The position numbers and the translations under genes were made by a program. The notes under the pieces were generated by a model. It ran no database searches. It saw only the letters and a list, made by a program, of their open reading frames with translations, and was not told the origin of the DNA. Below, one piece after another: positions 52,542 through 62,233 of a stretch of DNA of 64,000 bases. This DNA is from an uncultured Litoreibacter sp. (GTDB taxonomy: Bacteria > Pseudomonadota > Alphaproteobacteria > Rhodobacterales > Rhodobacteraceae). The stretch spans positions 930,001-994,000 of the forward strand of contig CANLVO010000001.1 in the NCBI GenBank assembly GCA_947494645.1, in the 5' to 3' direction. Each line of letters opens with the position of its first letter. Position 1 is the first letter of the stretch.

Positions 52542-53366
52542 TCAACTCAGGGCAGGCGGGGTCTGTGCGAGAGGCCAATAGAAGTCTGGCGCGATGCCCG
52601 CTTCCGCGCGTTTTTCTTCGTTGAAGGGCGGTTTCAGCTGGCTGTGGAAGTAGCGCTGCACGAGGCTGTGAAAGGCTTCTTTGGGGTCGCGGTCCTCTCG
52701 GCCGCACAGAAAGTGGAACCATTTCGACCCATAGGCCACATGCGCGACCTCTTCGGCATAGATCACATCAAGCGCCGAGACGGTGTCTTTGTCCTTGGCC
52801 TGCTTGAAAAGTGCGATCATGCCCGGCGTCACATCAAGACCGCGTGCCTCCAGCACCATCGGCACCACGGCCAGACGGCCCATTATGTCGGAGGCCGTGT
52901 CACTGGCGGCCTGCCACATACCCGCATGGGCGGGCAACGCGCCGTAGAAGCTACCATGCCGTTTCAGGCAATCGGAGAGCAGCCCGAAATGCTTGGATTC
53001 CTCGTCCGCCGCCTTCACCCAGTCATCGTAGAAGCCCATCGGGAACCGCGTATCCGGGAACCGCGCGATAATGTCCCAATGCAGATCGACTGCGTTCAGC
53101 TCGATATGGGCGATGGCATGCAGCATCGCGATGCGCCCCTCCGGCGTTCCGGGCTTGCGATGCGGCACGTCACGCGGCGAAAGCAATTCGGGCGCATCGG
53201 GCCGGGACGGGGCGTCGGGCGGTGTGGCATGGCCCAGCGCAATATCCTCGCCCGCCGCACGGGCCGCCTGCCACCGCGCCGCATGAGCGCGGCTGCGCGC
53301 CACCTTGGCATGGGCATCCGGGGTCGTAAGCACGTCGACCGCCATGTCTCGCAAGCTGAGGCTCAT
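52542..53366 (-). CDS. DUF455 ferritin-like protein
   Basis: 274 residues. A helical di-iron fold: HAIAHIELNAVDL near 84-96, DEESKHFGLL near 120, LEARGLDVTPG near 172 and YAEEVAHVAYG near 205 provide the Glu and His ligands expected of a ferritin-like (MiaE-related) protein. The function is not established. Its start overlaps the peroxiredoxin stop by four bases, so the two are coupled. Confidence 0.88.
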   Translation of the reverse strand: MSLSLRDMAVDVLTTPDAHAKVARSRAHAARWQAARAAGEDIALGHATPPDAPSRPDAPELLSPRDVPHRKPGTPEGRIAMLHAIAHIELNAVDLHWDIIARFPDTRFPMGFYDDWVKAADEESKHFGLLSDCLKRHGSFYGALPAHAGMWQAASDTASDIMGRLAVVPMVLEARGLDVTPGMIALFKQAKDKDTVSALDVIYAEEVAHVAYGSKWFHFLCGREDRDPKEAFHSLVQRYFHSQLKPPFNEEKRAEAGIAPDFYWPLAQTPPALS

Positions 53367-53824
53367 GCGTTTTGCGTGGCCTCCAGCACGGCTTCCACAT
53401 GGCCGGGCACGCGCACTTTATGCCATGCGTTCAGGATTTTACCGTCGCCGCCAATCAAGAATGTCGAGCGCTCAATCCCCATATAGGTTTTGCCGTACAT
53501 GCTTTTCTCTTTCCACACGCCGTAGGCCTCGCAGGTCTGGTCTTCTGCGTCGGAGGCAAGGATCACGCCCAGATCATGTTTGGCCAGAAACTTGTCATGC
53601 TTGGCGGCTGTGTCCTTGGAGATGCCGATGACCTCGCAGCCCGCCGCCTTGAACGCATCGAGATGCTCCGTGAAGCCGATCGCTTCTTTGGTGCAGCCGG
53701 GCGTGTCGTCTTTGGGATAGAAGAACACCACCACCTTCCCGGGGCGCAGCGCGGACAGGGACACGGTGCCACCGCCGTCGCGGGGCAGGGTGAAATCGGG
53801 GGCCATATCGCCTTGATCAAGCAT
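53363..53824 (-). CDS. bcp: thioredoxin-dependent peroxiredoxin, BCP/PrxQ type
   Basis: 153 residues from ATG at 53824 with AAGGAC upstream. Peroxidatic Cys44 in DTPGCTKEAIGF. The resolving Cys five residues later found in E. coli BCP is absent (Ile49), so it uses another Cys (AAGCEVIG or QTCEAYG) or works as a one-Cys enzyme. Coupled to DUF455, which may hint at a shared role in iron or peroxide stress. Confidence 0.92.
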   Translation of the reverse strand: MLDQGDMAPDFTLPRDGGGTVSLSALRPGKVVVFFYPKDDTPGCTKEAIGFTEHLDAFKAAGCEVIGISKDTAAKHDKFLAKHDLGVILASDAEDQTCEAYGVWKEKSMYGKTYMGIERSTFLIGGDGKILNAWHKVRVPGHVEAVLEATQNA

Positions 53825-53959
53825 TGTATCGGTGTCCTTTTTTGTGAGGCCTGAGAAAAAGTGATGTGACGGCAAGCTAGGGCAGTATAAACAAAGTTAA
53901 ACCCCGTAAAGCGATGCAACGTAAGATTGCCGCGGCGGGGCGGTAGCAGACGGGGCCCG

Positions 53960-56900
53960 ATGGCGCAGCAAGACCCAAAGGATTTGGACGCAAAGGACAG
54001 CGTCGCTGAGGACAACGCCGAGGGCGTGGACCTTGCGCCTCCTTTGCCCGGCGGCAACCCCGGCGAAGTGAAGAAGAAACGGCGTCGAACCCGCAAGCGC
54101 TGGGTGTTTTTGTCCATCGGCACGGCGCTTGTCAGCTTTGTCGCCGCCGTGGTGATGGTGGCGATTGTGATGGTGATGGGCCGCTCCGTTGCTTTGCCCG
54201 ATTGGGCGACAGAGGAAGCAGAGGCGCGGATCAACGCGCAGATCGCGGGGCCGGGGCTGGAGATTGCAGGCATCCGTGTGGGGCTTCTGGACGACCAATT
54301 GCGACCCACTGTCGAGCTGCAAGGCGTGCGGATGCGCGGCTCTCCGACTGCGCCGCTGATGGCATTGCCAAGCCTCCAGGTGCAGGTGGACACGTCGGAA
54401 CTGCTTCAGGGCCGTATCGCGCTTGAGACCCTGCGGGTCAAAGACGCCCGCGTGAACCTGACCCGAAACCCTGACGGGCAGTTCGCCTTTGCCTTTGGCA
54501 GCGACCTGACGGGTGGTGGCGATCTGGCGGCCAATTCCGTGGCCGAGGCCATCGCATTGGTGGATGAGCTTTTTGCCAACCCCGCTTTGCGGGAGCTGGA
54601 AGATATCACAGTGAGCGGCGTGACCCTGACGCTGGATGACCAGCGGGCCGGGCGCGAGTTCTCGATCCAAGACGGTCAGCTTGAGCTGATCAATGAGGAG
54701 AAATTCCTAGCGCTTGAGGTGGCCTTCGACTTGGCGATGGATGGCGAGGCACCTGCGACGCTGGTCCTGTCGGCGGATAAGGCCAAGGGCGCGGGCGGCG
54801 GGCGGTTTGAAGCGGAGTTCTCGCAGCTGCGCGTGCGCGACGTGGCCGAGCAGGTCAGCACGCTCAACTTCCTGTCGCTGCTGGACGCGCCGGTGGACGG
54901 TACTCTGACAACGGAATTCGGGACGGAAGGCGAGTTGGTCAGCTTTTCTGGCGGTCTCGATATCGGGCGCGGCTTTGTGCAGCCCGCACCGCAGGCCAAA
55001 GCATTGCCTTTGAACAGCGCAACGACGTCTGTGCGTTTCAGCTCGGCCACGCAGCGGCTGCATCTTGAAGGGCTTGAGATCGACGCGCCCGAGCTGCGTT
55101 TGTCGGGGCAGGGACATGCCGACCTGAAGGATTTCGAGGCAGGCATTCCCGAGACTTTGCTGATGCAAATCCGGCTGGCCAACATCTTGCTGGACCCCGA
55201 AGGCATTTTCGAGACCCCGGTGCGGTTCAGCGAGGGGCAGGCCGACCTGCGGTATCGCCCCAATGACTTGACTGCGGATATCGGGCAGCTGGTTTTGCGC
55301 GGCGCGGACACGGAAATTGTTGCGGGCGGCAAAGTGTCGATTGACGACGCGGGCTGGATCGCTTCGGTGGATGCGAAGCTGGGGCAGATCGCGCAAGGCG
55401 ACCTGCTGTCTCTTTGGCCGACCTCGGCGGTGCAAAACACCCGCGACTGGCTGACCGACAATGTGCGCTCGGGCAATCTGAAGAATGCCGCTGCCGCGAT
55501 CCGGGTGCGCCCCGGCGCACCGCCCGACGCAGCCGTGACCTTTGATTTCGACAATGCGGCGGTGCGCTACATGAAGACTCTGCCGCAGGTCGAGGGCGGG
55601 CGGGGCTACGTCACCATCGCCAAGAACGCGCTGACCCTTGCGTTGCATGAGGGCTACGTCACCGCTCCCAATGGCGAGCAGCTGGATATGACTGGCACGG
55701 TGATGCAGATCCCAGACGTGGACAAGAATATCCCCGACGCCGAGATCGCGCTGCGTGCCCGTGGCCCGATGACGGCAGCCTTGGCGCTTCTGGATGAAGA
55801 GCCGTTTGAGTTTCTGAGCAAATCCGACCTGAGCACGGAGCTTGCGGACGGGCAGGCTGATGTCACGGCGAACTTGTACTTGCCGCTGGCCAAGGACCTG
55901 CTGGTTGAAGACGTGCGCTACGATGTGGCGGCGGATCTGCGCAACCTCAGCTCGACAGAGCTGGTGCCGGGCCGTGTGGTGACATCAGAGGCGCTGTCGC
56001 TGGTCGCGGGTGACGGGGTGCTGGCCATAGAGGGTGGCGCGGCGTTGGACGGTGTGCCGATCACCGTTGCCTGGCAACGCGCCCTGGGACCGGAGAGCCC
56101 GGACAGCTCGCAAATCACCGGAACGATCGAGCTGACGCAGGCAGCCCTGAGAACCTTCGAGATCGACCTCCCCGACGGCAGCGTGTCTGGCCGGGGGCAG
56201 GGCAACTTCACCTTGTCGCTAGATAAGGGCGTCCCGCCCGAACTGGAATTAACCTCGAACCTGCGCGGCGTAGGGCTGAGCATCGAGGCGCTGGGCTGGC
56301 GCAAAACGCCGGATCAGAACGGCTCGCTGCGGCTCGCCGCCACGTTGGGAGAGCAGCCACAGGTGCGCGCGCTGGAGGTGGCGGGCGCGGGGCTTGAAGC
56401 CTCAGGCAGCGTGACCCTGCGCCCCGGCGGCGGTTTGGACCGCGCGGTCTTTAGTCCACTGCAAGTCAGCGGACGGCTCAACAGCCGGGTCGAGGTGGTC
56501 GGGCGCGGGCGCGGCACCCCGGTGCAATTGCTCGTGCGGGGCGGCACGGTCGATATTCGGCAGTTTGGCGTGGGTTCAGGGCGCAACGCGGGGCAAGGTG
56601 GCCCGCCGCTGGATTTGGCGCTCGATAGCCTGATCGTGACGGATGATATCCGCATCGACAATTTCCGGGGTCGGTTCCGCAACGAGCGGGGTCTGGACGG
56701 CACATTCACCGGCAATATCAACGGGTCGGCTGTGATCAACGGGACGGTCGTGCCGACGGAGCGGGGCCTCGCAGTGCGTGTGGGCTCGGCAGATGGGGGC
56801 GGGGTGATCCGCTCCACCGGCATTTTCCGCAACGCGCGGGGCGGAGAGATGAACCTCGTGCTGCAGCCCACAGGCCGGGCTGGGGAGTTCAACGGGCAGC

Positions 56901-57346
56901 TATCCGTGGCCAACACCCGCATCAAGGACGCGCCCGCTTTGGCGGATTTGCTGTCGGCCTTGTCGGTCATCGGCTTGTTGGAGCAGCTCTCTGGCGATGG
57001 CATCCTATTCTCGGAGGTGGAGGCCTACTTCACCCTGTCCCCCGGCGGGGTACGGTTGCGCGAAAGCCGTGCGGTAGGACCCTCCATGGGCATCACCATG
57101 GACGGTGTCTATTCCACCACGCAGCGGCGGATGCAGATGCAGGGCGTGGTTTCGCCGCTTTATCTGGTGAACCGACCTCTGGGATTCTTGTTCTCGAAAC
57201 GCGGCGAGGGGCTTTTCGGGTTCAACTACACGCTGGCAGGTGCGGCAGATGCGCCGAAAGTGGGTGTGAACCCGCTATCGGTCTTTACCCCGGGCCGGTT
57301 TCGCGAGATTTTCCGCCGCCCGCCCCCACAGCAACCGCAGAACTGA
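53960..57346 (+). CDS. AsmA-like / YhdP-type giant envelope protein
   Basis: 1128 residues from ATG at 53960. A cytoplasmic, charged stretch (1-47) with a [10 protein letters not shown] stop-transfer signal, one membrane helix (48-73), then a long periplasmic beta-rich repeat region. The DUF3971 and AsmA_C-like segments fit ([21 protein letters not shown] and [19 protein letters not shown] near the end). Proteins of this type form hydrophobic grooves thought to move phospholipids between membranes. queA follows 20 bases later. Confidence 0.85.
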   Translation: MAQQDPKDLDAKDSVAEDNAEGVDLAPPLPGGNPGEVKKKRRRTRKRWVFLSIGTALVSFVAAVVMVAIVMVMGRSVALPDWATEEAEARINAQIAGPGLEIAGIRVGLLDDQLRPTVELQGVRMRGSPTAPLMALPSLQVQVDTSELLQGRIALETLRVKDARVNLTRNPDGQFAFAFGSDLTGGGDLAANSVAEAIALVDELFANPALRELEDITVSGVTLTLDDQRAGREFSIQDGQLELINEEKFLALEVAFDLAMDGEAPATLVLSADKAKGAGGGRFEAEFSQLRVRDVAEQVSTLNFLSLLDAPVDGTLTTEFGTEGELVSFSGGLDIGRGFVQPAPQAKALPLNSATTSVRFSSATQRLHLEGLEIDAPELRLSGQGHADLKDFEAGIPETLLMQIRLANILLDPEGIFETPVRFSEGQADLRYRPNDLTADIGQLVLRGADTEIVAGGKVSIDDAGWIASVDAKLGQIAQGDLLSLWPTSAVQNTRDWLTDNVRSGNLKNAAAAIRVRPGAPPDAAVTFDFDNAAVRYMKTLPQVEGGRGYVTIAKNALTLALHEGYVTAPNGEQLDMTGTVMQIPDVDKNIPDAEIALRARGPMTAALALLDEEPFEFLSKSDLSTELADGQADVTANLYLPLAKDLLVEDVRYDVAADLRNLSSTELVPGRVVTSEALSLVAGDGVLAIEGGAALDGVPITVAWQRALGPESPDSSQITGTIELTQAALRTFEIDLPDGSVSGRGQGNFTLSLDKGVPPELELTSNLRGVGLSIEALGWRKTPDQNGSLRLAATLGEQPQVRALEVAGAGLEASGSVTLRPGGGLDRAVFSPLQVSGRLNSRVEVVGRGRGTPVQLLVRGGTVDIRQFGVGSGRNAGQGGPPLDLALDSLIVTDDIRIDNFRGRFRNERGLDGTFTGNINGSAVINGTVVPTERGLAVRVGSADGGGVIRSTGIFRNARGGEMNLVLQPTGRAGEFNGQLSVANTRIKDAPALADLLSALSVIGLLEQLSGDGILFSEVEAYFTLSPGGVRLRESRAVGPSMGITMDGVYSTTQRRMQMQGVVSPLYLVNRPLGFLFSKRGEGLFGFNYTLAGAADAPKVGVNPLSVFTPGRFREIFRRPPPQQPQN

Positions 57347-57366
57347 CAGATCGCAGACCTGACCCG

Positions 57367-58404
57367 ATGAAACTTGATGATTTCGACTTTGAGCTGCCCG
57401 AGCGGCTGATCGCCACGCGGCCCGTGTCGCCGCGAAGTGCCGCGAAGATGCTGCTGGCATCGGGGGATACAGTAGAAGACCGCCACGTCCATGACCTGCC
57501 GGAGATGTTGCAGCTCGGTGACCTGCTGGTGCTCAACAACACCAAAGTGATCCCCGCGCGTCTGTTTGGGACGCGGACCCGCGAAGGCAATGTCTCCAAG
57601 ATCGAGGTGACGCTGCTGAGCCCGGATACCCAAGGCCATTGGCGGGCGTTGATCAAGCCGCTGCGCAAGGTGCGCGACGGGGAAGAGATCGCCTTTGACG
57701 CAGGCCTGTCTGCCACGCTGATTGACCGGGTGGACGGGCAGGGCGTGCTGTACTTCAACCTGCAGGGAGAGGCGTTTGACGCAGCTTTGGCACAAGCCGG
57801 CCAGATGCCGCTGCCCCCGTATATTGCCGCCAAACGCGCGGCTGACGCGCAGGACAAGGAAGACTACCAGACGGCCTTTGCCAAACACCAAGGCGCGGTC
57901 GCGGCCCCCACGGCCTCGCTGCATTTTGATGCACCGCTGCTGGAAGCGCTGAAAGCCCGAGGCGTGGAATTTGCCGAGGTCACATTGCATGTTGGCGCGG
58001 GCACTTTCCTGCCCGTCAAGGTGGAGGACGTGACCACCCACAAAATGCATGCTGAATGGGGACAGGTCGACGACGCAACCGCCGCCCAGATCAACGCGGC
58101 GAAGGCGCGCGGGGCGCGGGTGATCCCGGTGGGCACCACCGCTTTGCGGCTGATCGAGACGGCGGCAACGGGCAGGGGCACCATCGCTCCATGGGTGGGG
58201 GAGACGGATATCTTCATCTACCCGGGCTTCGCGTTCCAGCTGACCGACGCGCTGATGACCAATTTCCACCTGCCGAAGTCAACACTGCTGATGCTGGTCT
58301 CTGCCTTGATGGGGCAGGACCGGATGCGCGAGATTTACGCGCATGCGGTCGCACAGGAGTACCGGTTTTTCTCTTACGGCGACAGCTCTCTTCTGATCCC
58401 TTGA
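57367..58404 (+). CDS. queA: S-adenosylmethionine:tRNA ribosyltransferase-isomerase
   Basis: 345 residues. [19 protein letters not shown] at the start, [14 protein letters not shown] near 55, [19 protein letters not shown] near 201 and the ending [13 protein letters not shown] are all QueA blocks. It moves the ribosyl part of SAM to preQ1-tRNA to give epoxyqueuosine at the wobble position. Other queuosine genes are not in the window. Confidence 0.97.
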   Translation: MKLDDFDFELPERLIATRPVSPRSAAKMLLASGDTVEDRHVHDLPEMLQLGDLLVLNNTKVIPARLFGTRTREGNVSKIEVTLLSPDTQGHWRALIKPLRKVRDGEEIAFDAGLSATLIDRVDGQGVLYFNLQGEAFDAALAQAGQMPLPPYIAAKRAADAQDKEDYQTAFAKHQGAVAAPTASLHFDAPLLEALKARGVEFAEVTLHVGAGTFLPVKVEDVTTHKMHAEWGQVDDATAAQINAAKARGARVIPVGTTALRLIETAATGRGTIAPWVGETDIFIYPGFAFQLTDALMTNFHLPKSTLLMLVSALMGQDRMREIYAHAVAQEYRFFSYGDSSLLIP

Positions 58405-58537
58405 AGGCGTGTCAGACGCGACACTCAATTGGTCGTTGCGGGGCGCGAAAGACGGGCGTAGAGGGGCGATGATTGCGCTCAGACGCATCCGAATCTCATT
58501 GGCGTTTCCAACGCCATAGCCGAAAGGTGTCGACGCG

Positions 58538-59851
58538 ATGTTCAGAGTGATTGGCAATGCCTGGGCGCTGCTGCTGGGAATGATGTTCCTGATGGTGGGC
58601 AACGGGATGCAGGGCACCATGATGGGTGTGCGCGGCGCGTTGGAAGGTTTCACGACACTTGATTTGTCGCTGATCACCTCGGCCTACTTCCTGGGCTTTT
58701 TGGGCGGTTCACGACTGGCGCCAGATTTCATCCGCCGCGTGGGCCATGTGCGGGTGTTTGCAGCGCTGGGCAGCTTGGTGTCTGCCGCGCTTATCCTGTA
58801 CCCGGCAATCGCCCATCCCACGGCATGGATCCTCTTGCGCGTTCTGGTCGGGTTCTGCTTCTCGGGCCTCTATGTGACCGCGGAAAGCTGGCTGAACAAT
58901 GCGGCCACAAACGACACGCGCGGGCAAACATTGTCGGTCTATATGATGGTGCAGATGCTGGGCATCATCGCGGCGCAGGGCCTGCTGAACGTCGCCGACC
59001 CGGCGGGCTGGATACTGTTTGTGATCCCGTCGGTGCTGGTTTCGATTTCCTTCGCGCCGATTTTGCTCTCCGTGGCCCCGACACCAAGTTTTGACACGAC
59101 CAAATCCATGGGGCTGCTGGACCTCTACCACCGCTCCCCCTTGGGCTTCGTTGGCATGTTCCTTCTGGGCAGCGTTTTTGCGGCGCAGTTCGGGATGTCG
59201 GCGGTCTACGCTACCCAGATCGGGCTGAGCGTCGGACAAATCTCGATTTTCATCTCGGCCATTTTTGTCGGCGCGATGGTGCTGCAATATCCCATCGGCT
59301 TCCTGTCTGACCGCATGGACCGCCGGGTTCTGATCATCGGCGTGTCGCTCATCGGGGCGTTATCGGCAGCCATGGGCTGGCTTCTGGCAAGCCAGTTCTG
59401 GGCGCTGTGTGTCTCCGCCTTTGTGCTGGGCGGGATGTCCAACCCGCTTTATGCGCTGCTGATCGCCTATACCAACGACTACTTAGAGCCTGACGACATG
59501 GCCGCGGCCTCGGGTGGGTTTATATTCGTCAACGGTCTGGGCGCAGTGGGCGGCCCGGTGCTGATCGGCTGGATCATGACGCAGTTTGGCCCCGGCGGTT
59601 TCTGGTCAGTGATCATCGTCTTGATGGTGGCCATCGCCGTATACGGCGCCTACCGGATGACCCGGCGCGAGTCGCTATATGCGGTGGAGGCAGACGCCTA
59701 CGATCCGACGCCCTTTGCACCTGTCACGGCCGCCGGCATGGCCATCGCGGCCGAGGTGGCACAGGAATACTATTCCGATCTGGATGAAGACGCAGATGAG
59801 AGCTGGTCAGAGGGCAAGGACCCAGAGGGCGACCCGAACCCACCCGCGTGA
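58538..59851 (+). CDS. MFS transporter, YcaD-like
   Basis: 437 residues with 12 hydrophobic helices and a 60-residue acidic cytoplasmic tail (EYYSDLDEDADESW). VGFCFSGLYVTAESWLNN and LSVYMMVQMLGIIAAQG in the first half, and GFLSDRMDRRVLIIG (motif A) in the second, are typical of the YcaD/YfcJ group. Substrate unknown. The 133-base upstream gap has no other feature I can name. Confidence 0.86.
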   Translation: MFRVIGNAWALLLGMMFLMVGNGMQGTMMGVRGALEGFTTLDLSLITSAYFLGFLGGSRLAPDFIRRVGHVRVFAALGSLVSAALILYPAIAHPTAWILLRVLVGFCFSGLYVTAESWLNNAATNDTRGQTLSVYMMVQMLGIIAAQGLLNVADPAGWILFVIPSVLVSISFAPILLSVAPTPSFDTTKSMGLLDLYHRSPLGFVGMFLLGSVFAAQFGMSAVYATQIGLSVGQISIFISAIFVGAMVLQYPIGFLSDRMDRRVLIIGVSLIGALSAAMGWLLASQFWALCVSAFVLGGMSNPLYALLIAYTNDYLEPDDMAAASGGFIFVNGLGAVGGPVLIGWIMTQFGPGGFWSVIIVLMVAIAVYGAYRMTRRESLYAVEADAYDPTPFAPVTAAGMAIAAEVAQEYYSDLDEDADESWSEGKDPEGDPNPPA

Positions 59852-60010
59852 TTGGCCGCGTGATTGGCCGAAACACTTTGTCATGAATGTCACGATATCG
59901 CTGCGGGGGAGCCATTGTGCAGAAAAACCCTTGCGTGACGCCGATTTGCTTGCAACGCTTCGGTAACGCCTTGTTAAGGTGTGCGGGGGCCTGTCGTAAC
60001 GGAGGACGCT

Positions 60011-60589
60011 GTGGCTAGACCTGAAGATGTACTGAGTTTTTGGTTAGATGAAGTTGGGCCAGCAGGCTGGTACGACCAAAGCGACGCGCTGGACGCGAAT
60101 ATTCGCAAACGCTTCGAGCCGACATGGGAGCGCGCAAGGGAAGGGGCCTTGTCGCTGTGGATGACCTACCCAAGCGGCGCTCTGGCCTATTTGATCCTGA
60201 CGGATCAATTTCCACGCAACATGTATCGCGGCACGGCCAAGGCCTTCGCCACCGACCGCGCGGCTTTGGCCCTGTCCAAGATCGCGGTGGACCGCAACTG
60301 GGACCTGAAGATCGACGGCCCGGCCCGACAATTTTTCTATATGCCGATGATGCATTCGGAATGTATCTCGGATCAGGAGCGCTGCATCCGCATGTTCACC
60401 ACACGTATGGAGGGTGAAGATAGCAGCAACCTGCTTCATGCGCAGGCGCATCGCGACGTGATCCGCCGCTTTGGCCGCTTCCCGTTCCGCAATGAAGCGT
60501 TGGAACGCCGCACGCTGGAGACCGAAGAGGCCTTCCTCGCTGCAGGCGGCTACGGCGCAACCGTGCGCGAGTTGCAGGCCACCGCGTAA
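60011..60589 (+). CDS. DUF924 family protein
   Basis: 192 residues from GTG at 60011, with a perfect GGAGG eight bases upstream; a longer frame from 59981 is less likely. The DUF924 core is clear: VLSFWLDEVGPAGWYDQSDALD, LILTDQFPRNMYRGTAKAFATD, FFYMPMMHSE and GRFPFRNEALERR, a TPR-like helical fold. Function unknown. It ends in a terminator before lpdA. Confidence 0.88.
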   Translation: MARPEDVLSFWLDEVGPAGWYDQSDALDANIRKRFEPTWERAREGALSLWMTYPSGALAYLILTDQFPRNMYRGTAKAFATDRAALALSKIAVDRNWDLKIDGPARQFFYMPMMHSECISDQERCIRMFTTRMEGEDSSNLLHAQAHRDVIRRFGRFPFRNEALERRTLETEEAFLAAGGYGATVRELQATA

Positions 60590-60679
60590 GTCATATCTCT
60601 CAAGAGGGACGTACACGGGTTATGCGTTTCGCGCATGGCAGGGTTAAGCGCGCGCCCGGTTGCTTTATGGAACCCCGAC

Positions 60680-60703
60680 AAATAGTTTAGCGTTAAACTA
60701 TTT
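60680..60703. promoter_or_regulatory. candidate operator upstream of lpdA
   Basis: AAATAGTTTA-GCGT-TAAACTATTT: a perfect ten-base inverted repeat with a four-base centre. AT-rich in a GC-rich setting, 40 bases before the lpdA start. It could be a protein-binding site, or with the following hairpin part of a composite terminator. Confidence 0.45.
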
Positions 60704-60704
60704 T

Positions 60705-60724
60705 AGCCGCCTTCGCGGCTTTTC
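60705..60724 (+). terminator. intrinsic terminator or lpdA attenuator
   Basis: AGCCGC-CTTC-GCGGCT then TTT. It can end the DUF924 transcript; being only 18 bases before lpdA, it may alternatively act as an attenuator for that gene. Confidence 0.6.
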
Positions 60725-60742
60725 GAGATTGGGAGAAACGTC

Positions 60743-62140
60743 ATGGCCTCTGAAACATTTGACCTTGTTGTGATTGGTGCCGGACCGGGCGGCTATGTGG
60801 CCGCGATCCGGGGCGCACAGCTGGGACTGAACGTGGCCATTGTGGAGCGCGAACATCTGGGCGGTATCTGCCTGAACTGGGGCTGTATCCCGACGAAAGC
60901 GATGTTGCGCAGCTCGGAAGTGTTTCACCTGATGCACCGCGCCAAGGAGTTCGGCCTGAAAGCTGACGGGATTGACTATGATCTCGACGCGGTGGTGAAG
61001 CGCTCGCGCGGCGTGGCGGGGCAGCTTTCTGGCGGCATTGGCCACCTGATGAAGAAGAACAAGATCAAAACGATCATGGGCGAGGCCAAGCTGGTCGGAA
61101 AAGGCAAGATCTCGGTCAAGACCGAGAAAGGCACAGAAGAGCTCAGCGCCAAGAACATCGTGCTGGCCACAGGCGCCCGTGCTCGTGAATTGCCGGGGCT
61201 CGAAGCCGATGGCGATCTGGTCTGGACCTACAAACACGCGCTGACACCGGCGCGGATGCCCAAAAAGCTGCTGGTGATTGGCTCGGGCGCAATCGGCATC
61301 GAGTTTGCCAGCTTCTACAACACGCTCGGCGCGGACACGACAGTGGTCGAGGTGATGGACCGCGTGCTGCCGGTAGAAGATGAAGAGATCTCTGCCTTCG
61401 CCAAGAAAGCATTCGAGAAGCAGGGCATGAAGATCATGCAGAAGGCGATGGTCAAACAGCTTGATCGCGCCAAAGGGAAGGTCACCGCGCATATTGAAGT
61501 GGGCGGCAAAGTCGAGAAACAAGAGTTCGACACCGTGATCTCTGCCGTTGGGATCGTCGGCAATGTCGAGGACCTCGGGCTTGAAGAGATGGGCGTCAAA
61601 GTTGACCGCACCCATGTGGTGGTCGATGCCTATTGCCGCACCGGCGTTGACGGTGTCTTTGCGATTGGCGATCTGGCGGGTGCGCCATGGCTTGCGCATA
61701 AAGCCAGCCATGAAGGCGTCATGGTGGCCGAACTGATCGCGGGCAAGAACAACGTCCACCCTGTGCGCCCAGAGGCGATTGCAGGCTGTACCTATTGCCA
61801 CCCGCAGGTGGCCTCCGTGGGGTACACAGAAGCGAAATGCAAGGAAATGGGGCTCGATATCAAGGTCGGCCGCTTCCCGTTTATCGGCAACGGCAAGGCG
61901 ATTGCGCTGGGCGAGCCGGAAGGCATGGTGAAGACCATTTTTGACGCCAAGACCGGCGAGCTGCTGGGCGCCCATATGGTCGGCGCGGAAGTGACCGAGC
62001 TGATCCAGGGCTATGTCGTAGGCCGCGCGTTGGAGACCACGGAAGAAGACCTGATGAACACCGTCTTCCCGCATCCGACCCTGTCGGAGATGATGCATGA
62101 AAGCGTGCTGGACGCATATGGGCGGGCAATCCACTTCTAG
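60743..62140 (+). CDS. lpdA: dihydrolipoyl dehydrogenase
   Basis: 465 residues. FAD-binding GAGPGGYVAAIRGAQLG at 13-29, redox disulfide Cys43-Cys48 in GICLNWGCIPTKA, NAD-binding GSGAIGIEFASFYN near 180, and HPTLSEMMHE near the end with the catalytic His-Glu. It reoxidises lipoamide of pyruvate, 2-oxoglutarate or glycine complexes. No partner E1/E2 genes lie in the window. A good ribosome site (GGGAGAAACGTC) precedes the ATG. Confidence 0.97.
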   Translation: MASETFDLVVIGAGPGGYVAAIRGAQLGLNVAIVEREHLGGICLNWGCIPTKAMLRSSEVFHLMHRAKEFGLKADGIDYDLDAVVKRSRGVAGQLSGGIGHLMKKNKIKTIMGEAKLVGKGKISVKTEKGTEELSAKNIVLATGARARELPGLEADGDLVWTYKHALTPARMPKKLLVIGSGAIGIEFASFYNTLGADTTVVEVMDRVLPVEDEEISAFAKKAFEKQGMKIMQKAMVKQLDRAKGKVTAHIEVGGKVEKQEFDTVISAVGIVGNVEDLGLEEMGVKVDRTHVVVDAYCRTGVDGVFAIGDLAGAPWLAHKASHEGVMVAELIAGKNNVHPVRPEAIAGCTYCHPQVASVGYTEAKCKEMGLDIKVGRFPFIGNGKAIALGEPEGMVKTIFDAKTGELLGAHMVGAEVTELIQGYVVGRALETTEEDLMNTVFPHPTLSEMMHESVLDAYGRAIHF

Positions 62141-62171
62141 GACATTGCGCCGACTATCGTCGTCGCCAAGG

Positions 62172-62232
62172 CGGGGGGCCTGCCCCCCGTCGCTGACGCG
62201 ACTCCCCCCGGGATATTTTTGAACATGGGAAG
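62172..62232. repeat. GC hairpin / GAACATGGGAAG repeat (copy C)
   Basis: GGGGGGCCTGCCCCCC hairpin, then CGCTGACGCGA, CTCCCCCCGGGATATTTTT and GAACATGGGAAG. It joins the hairpin of the 37137-type repeat to the tail of the 26731-type repeat, so the two are variants of one element. Its GGGAAG end serves as the ribosome site of the next gene. Confidence 0.7.
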
Positions 62233-62233
62233 T

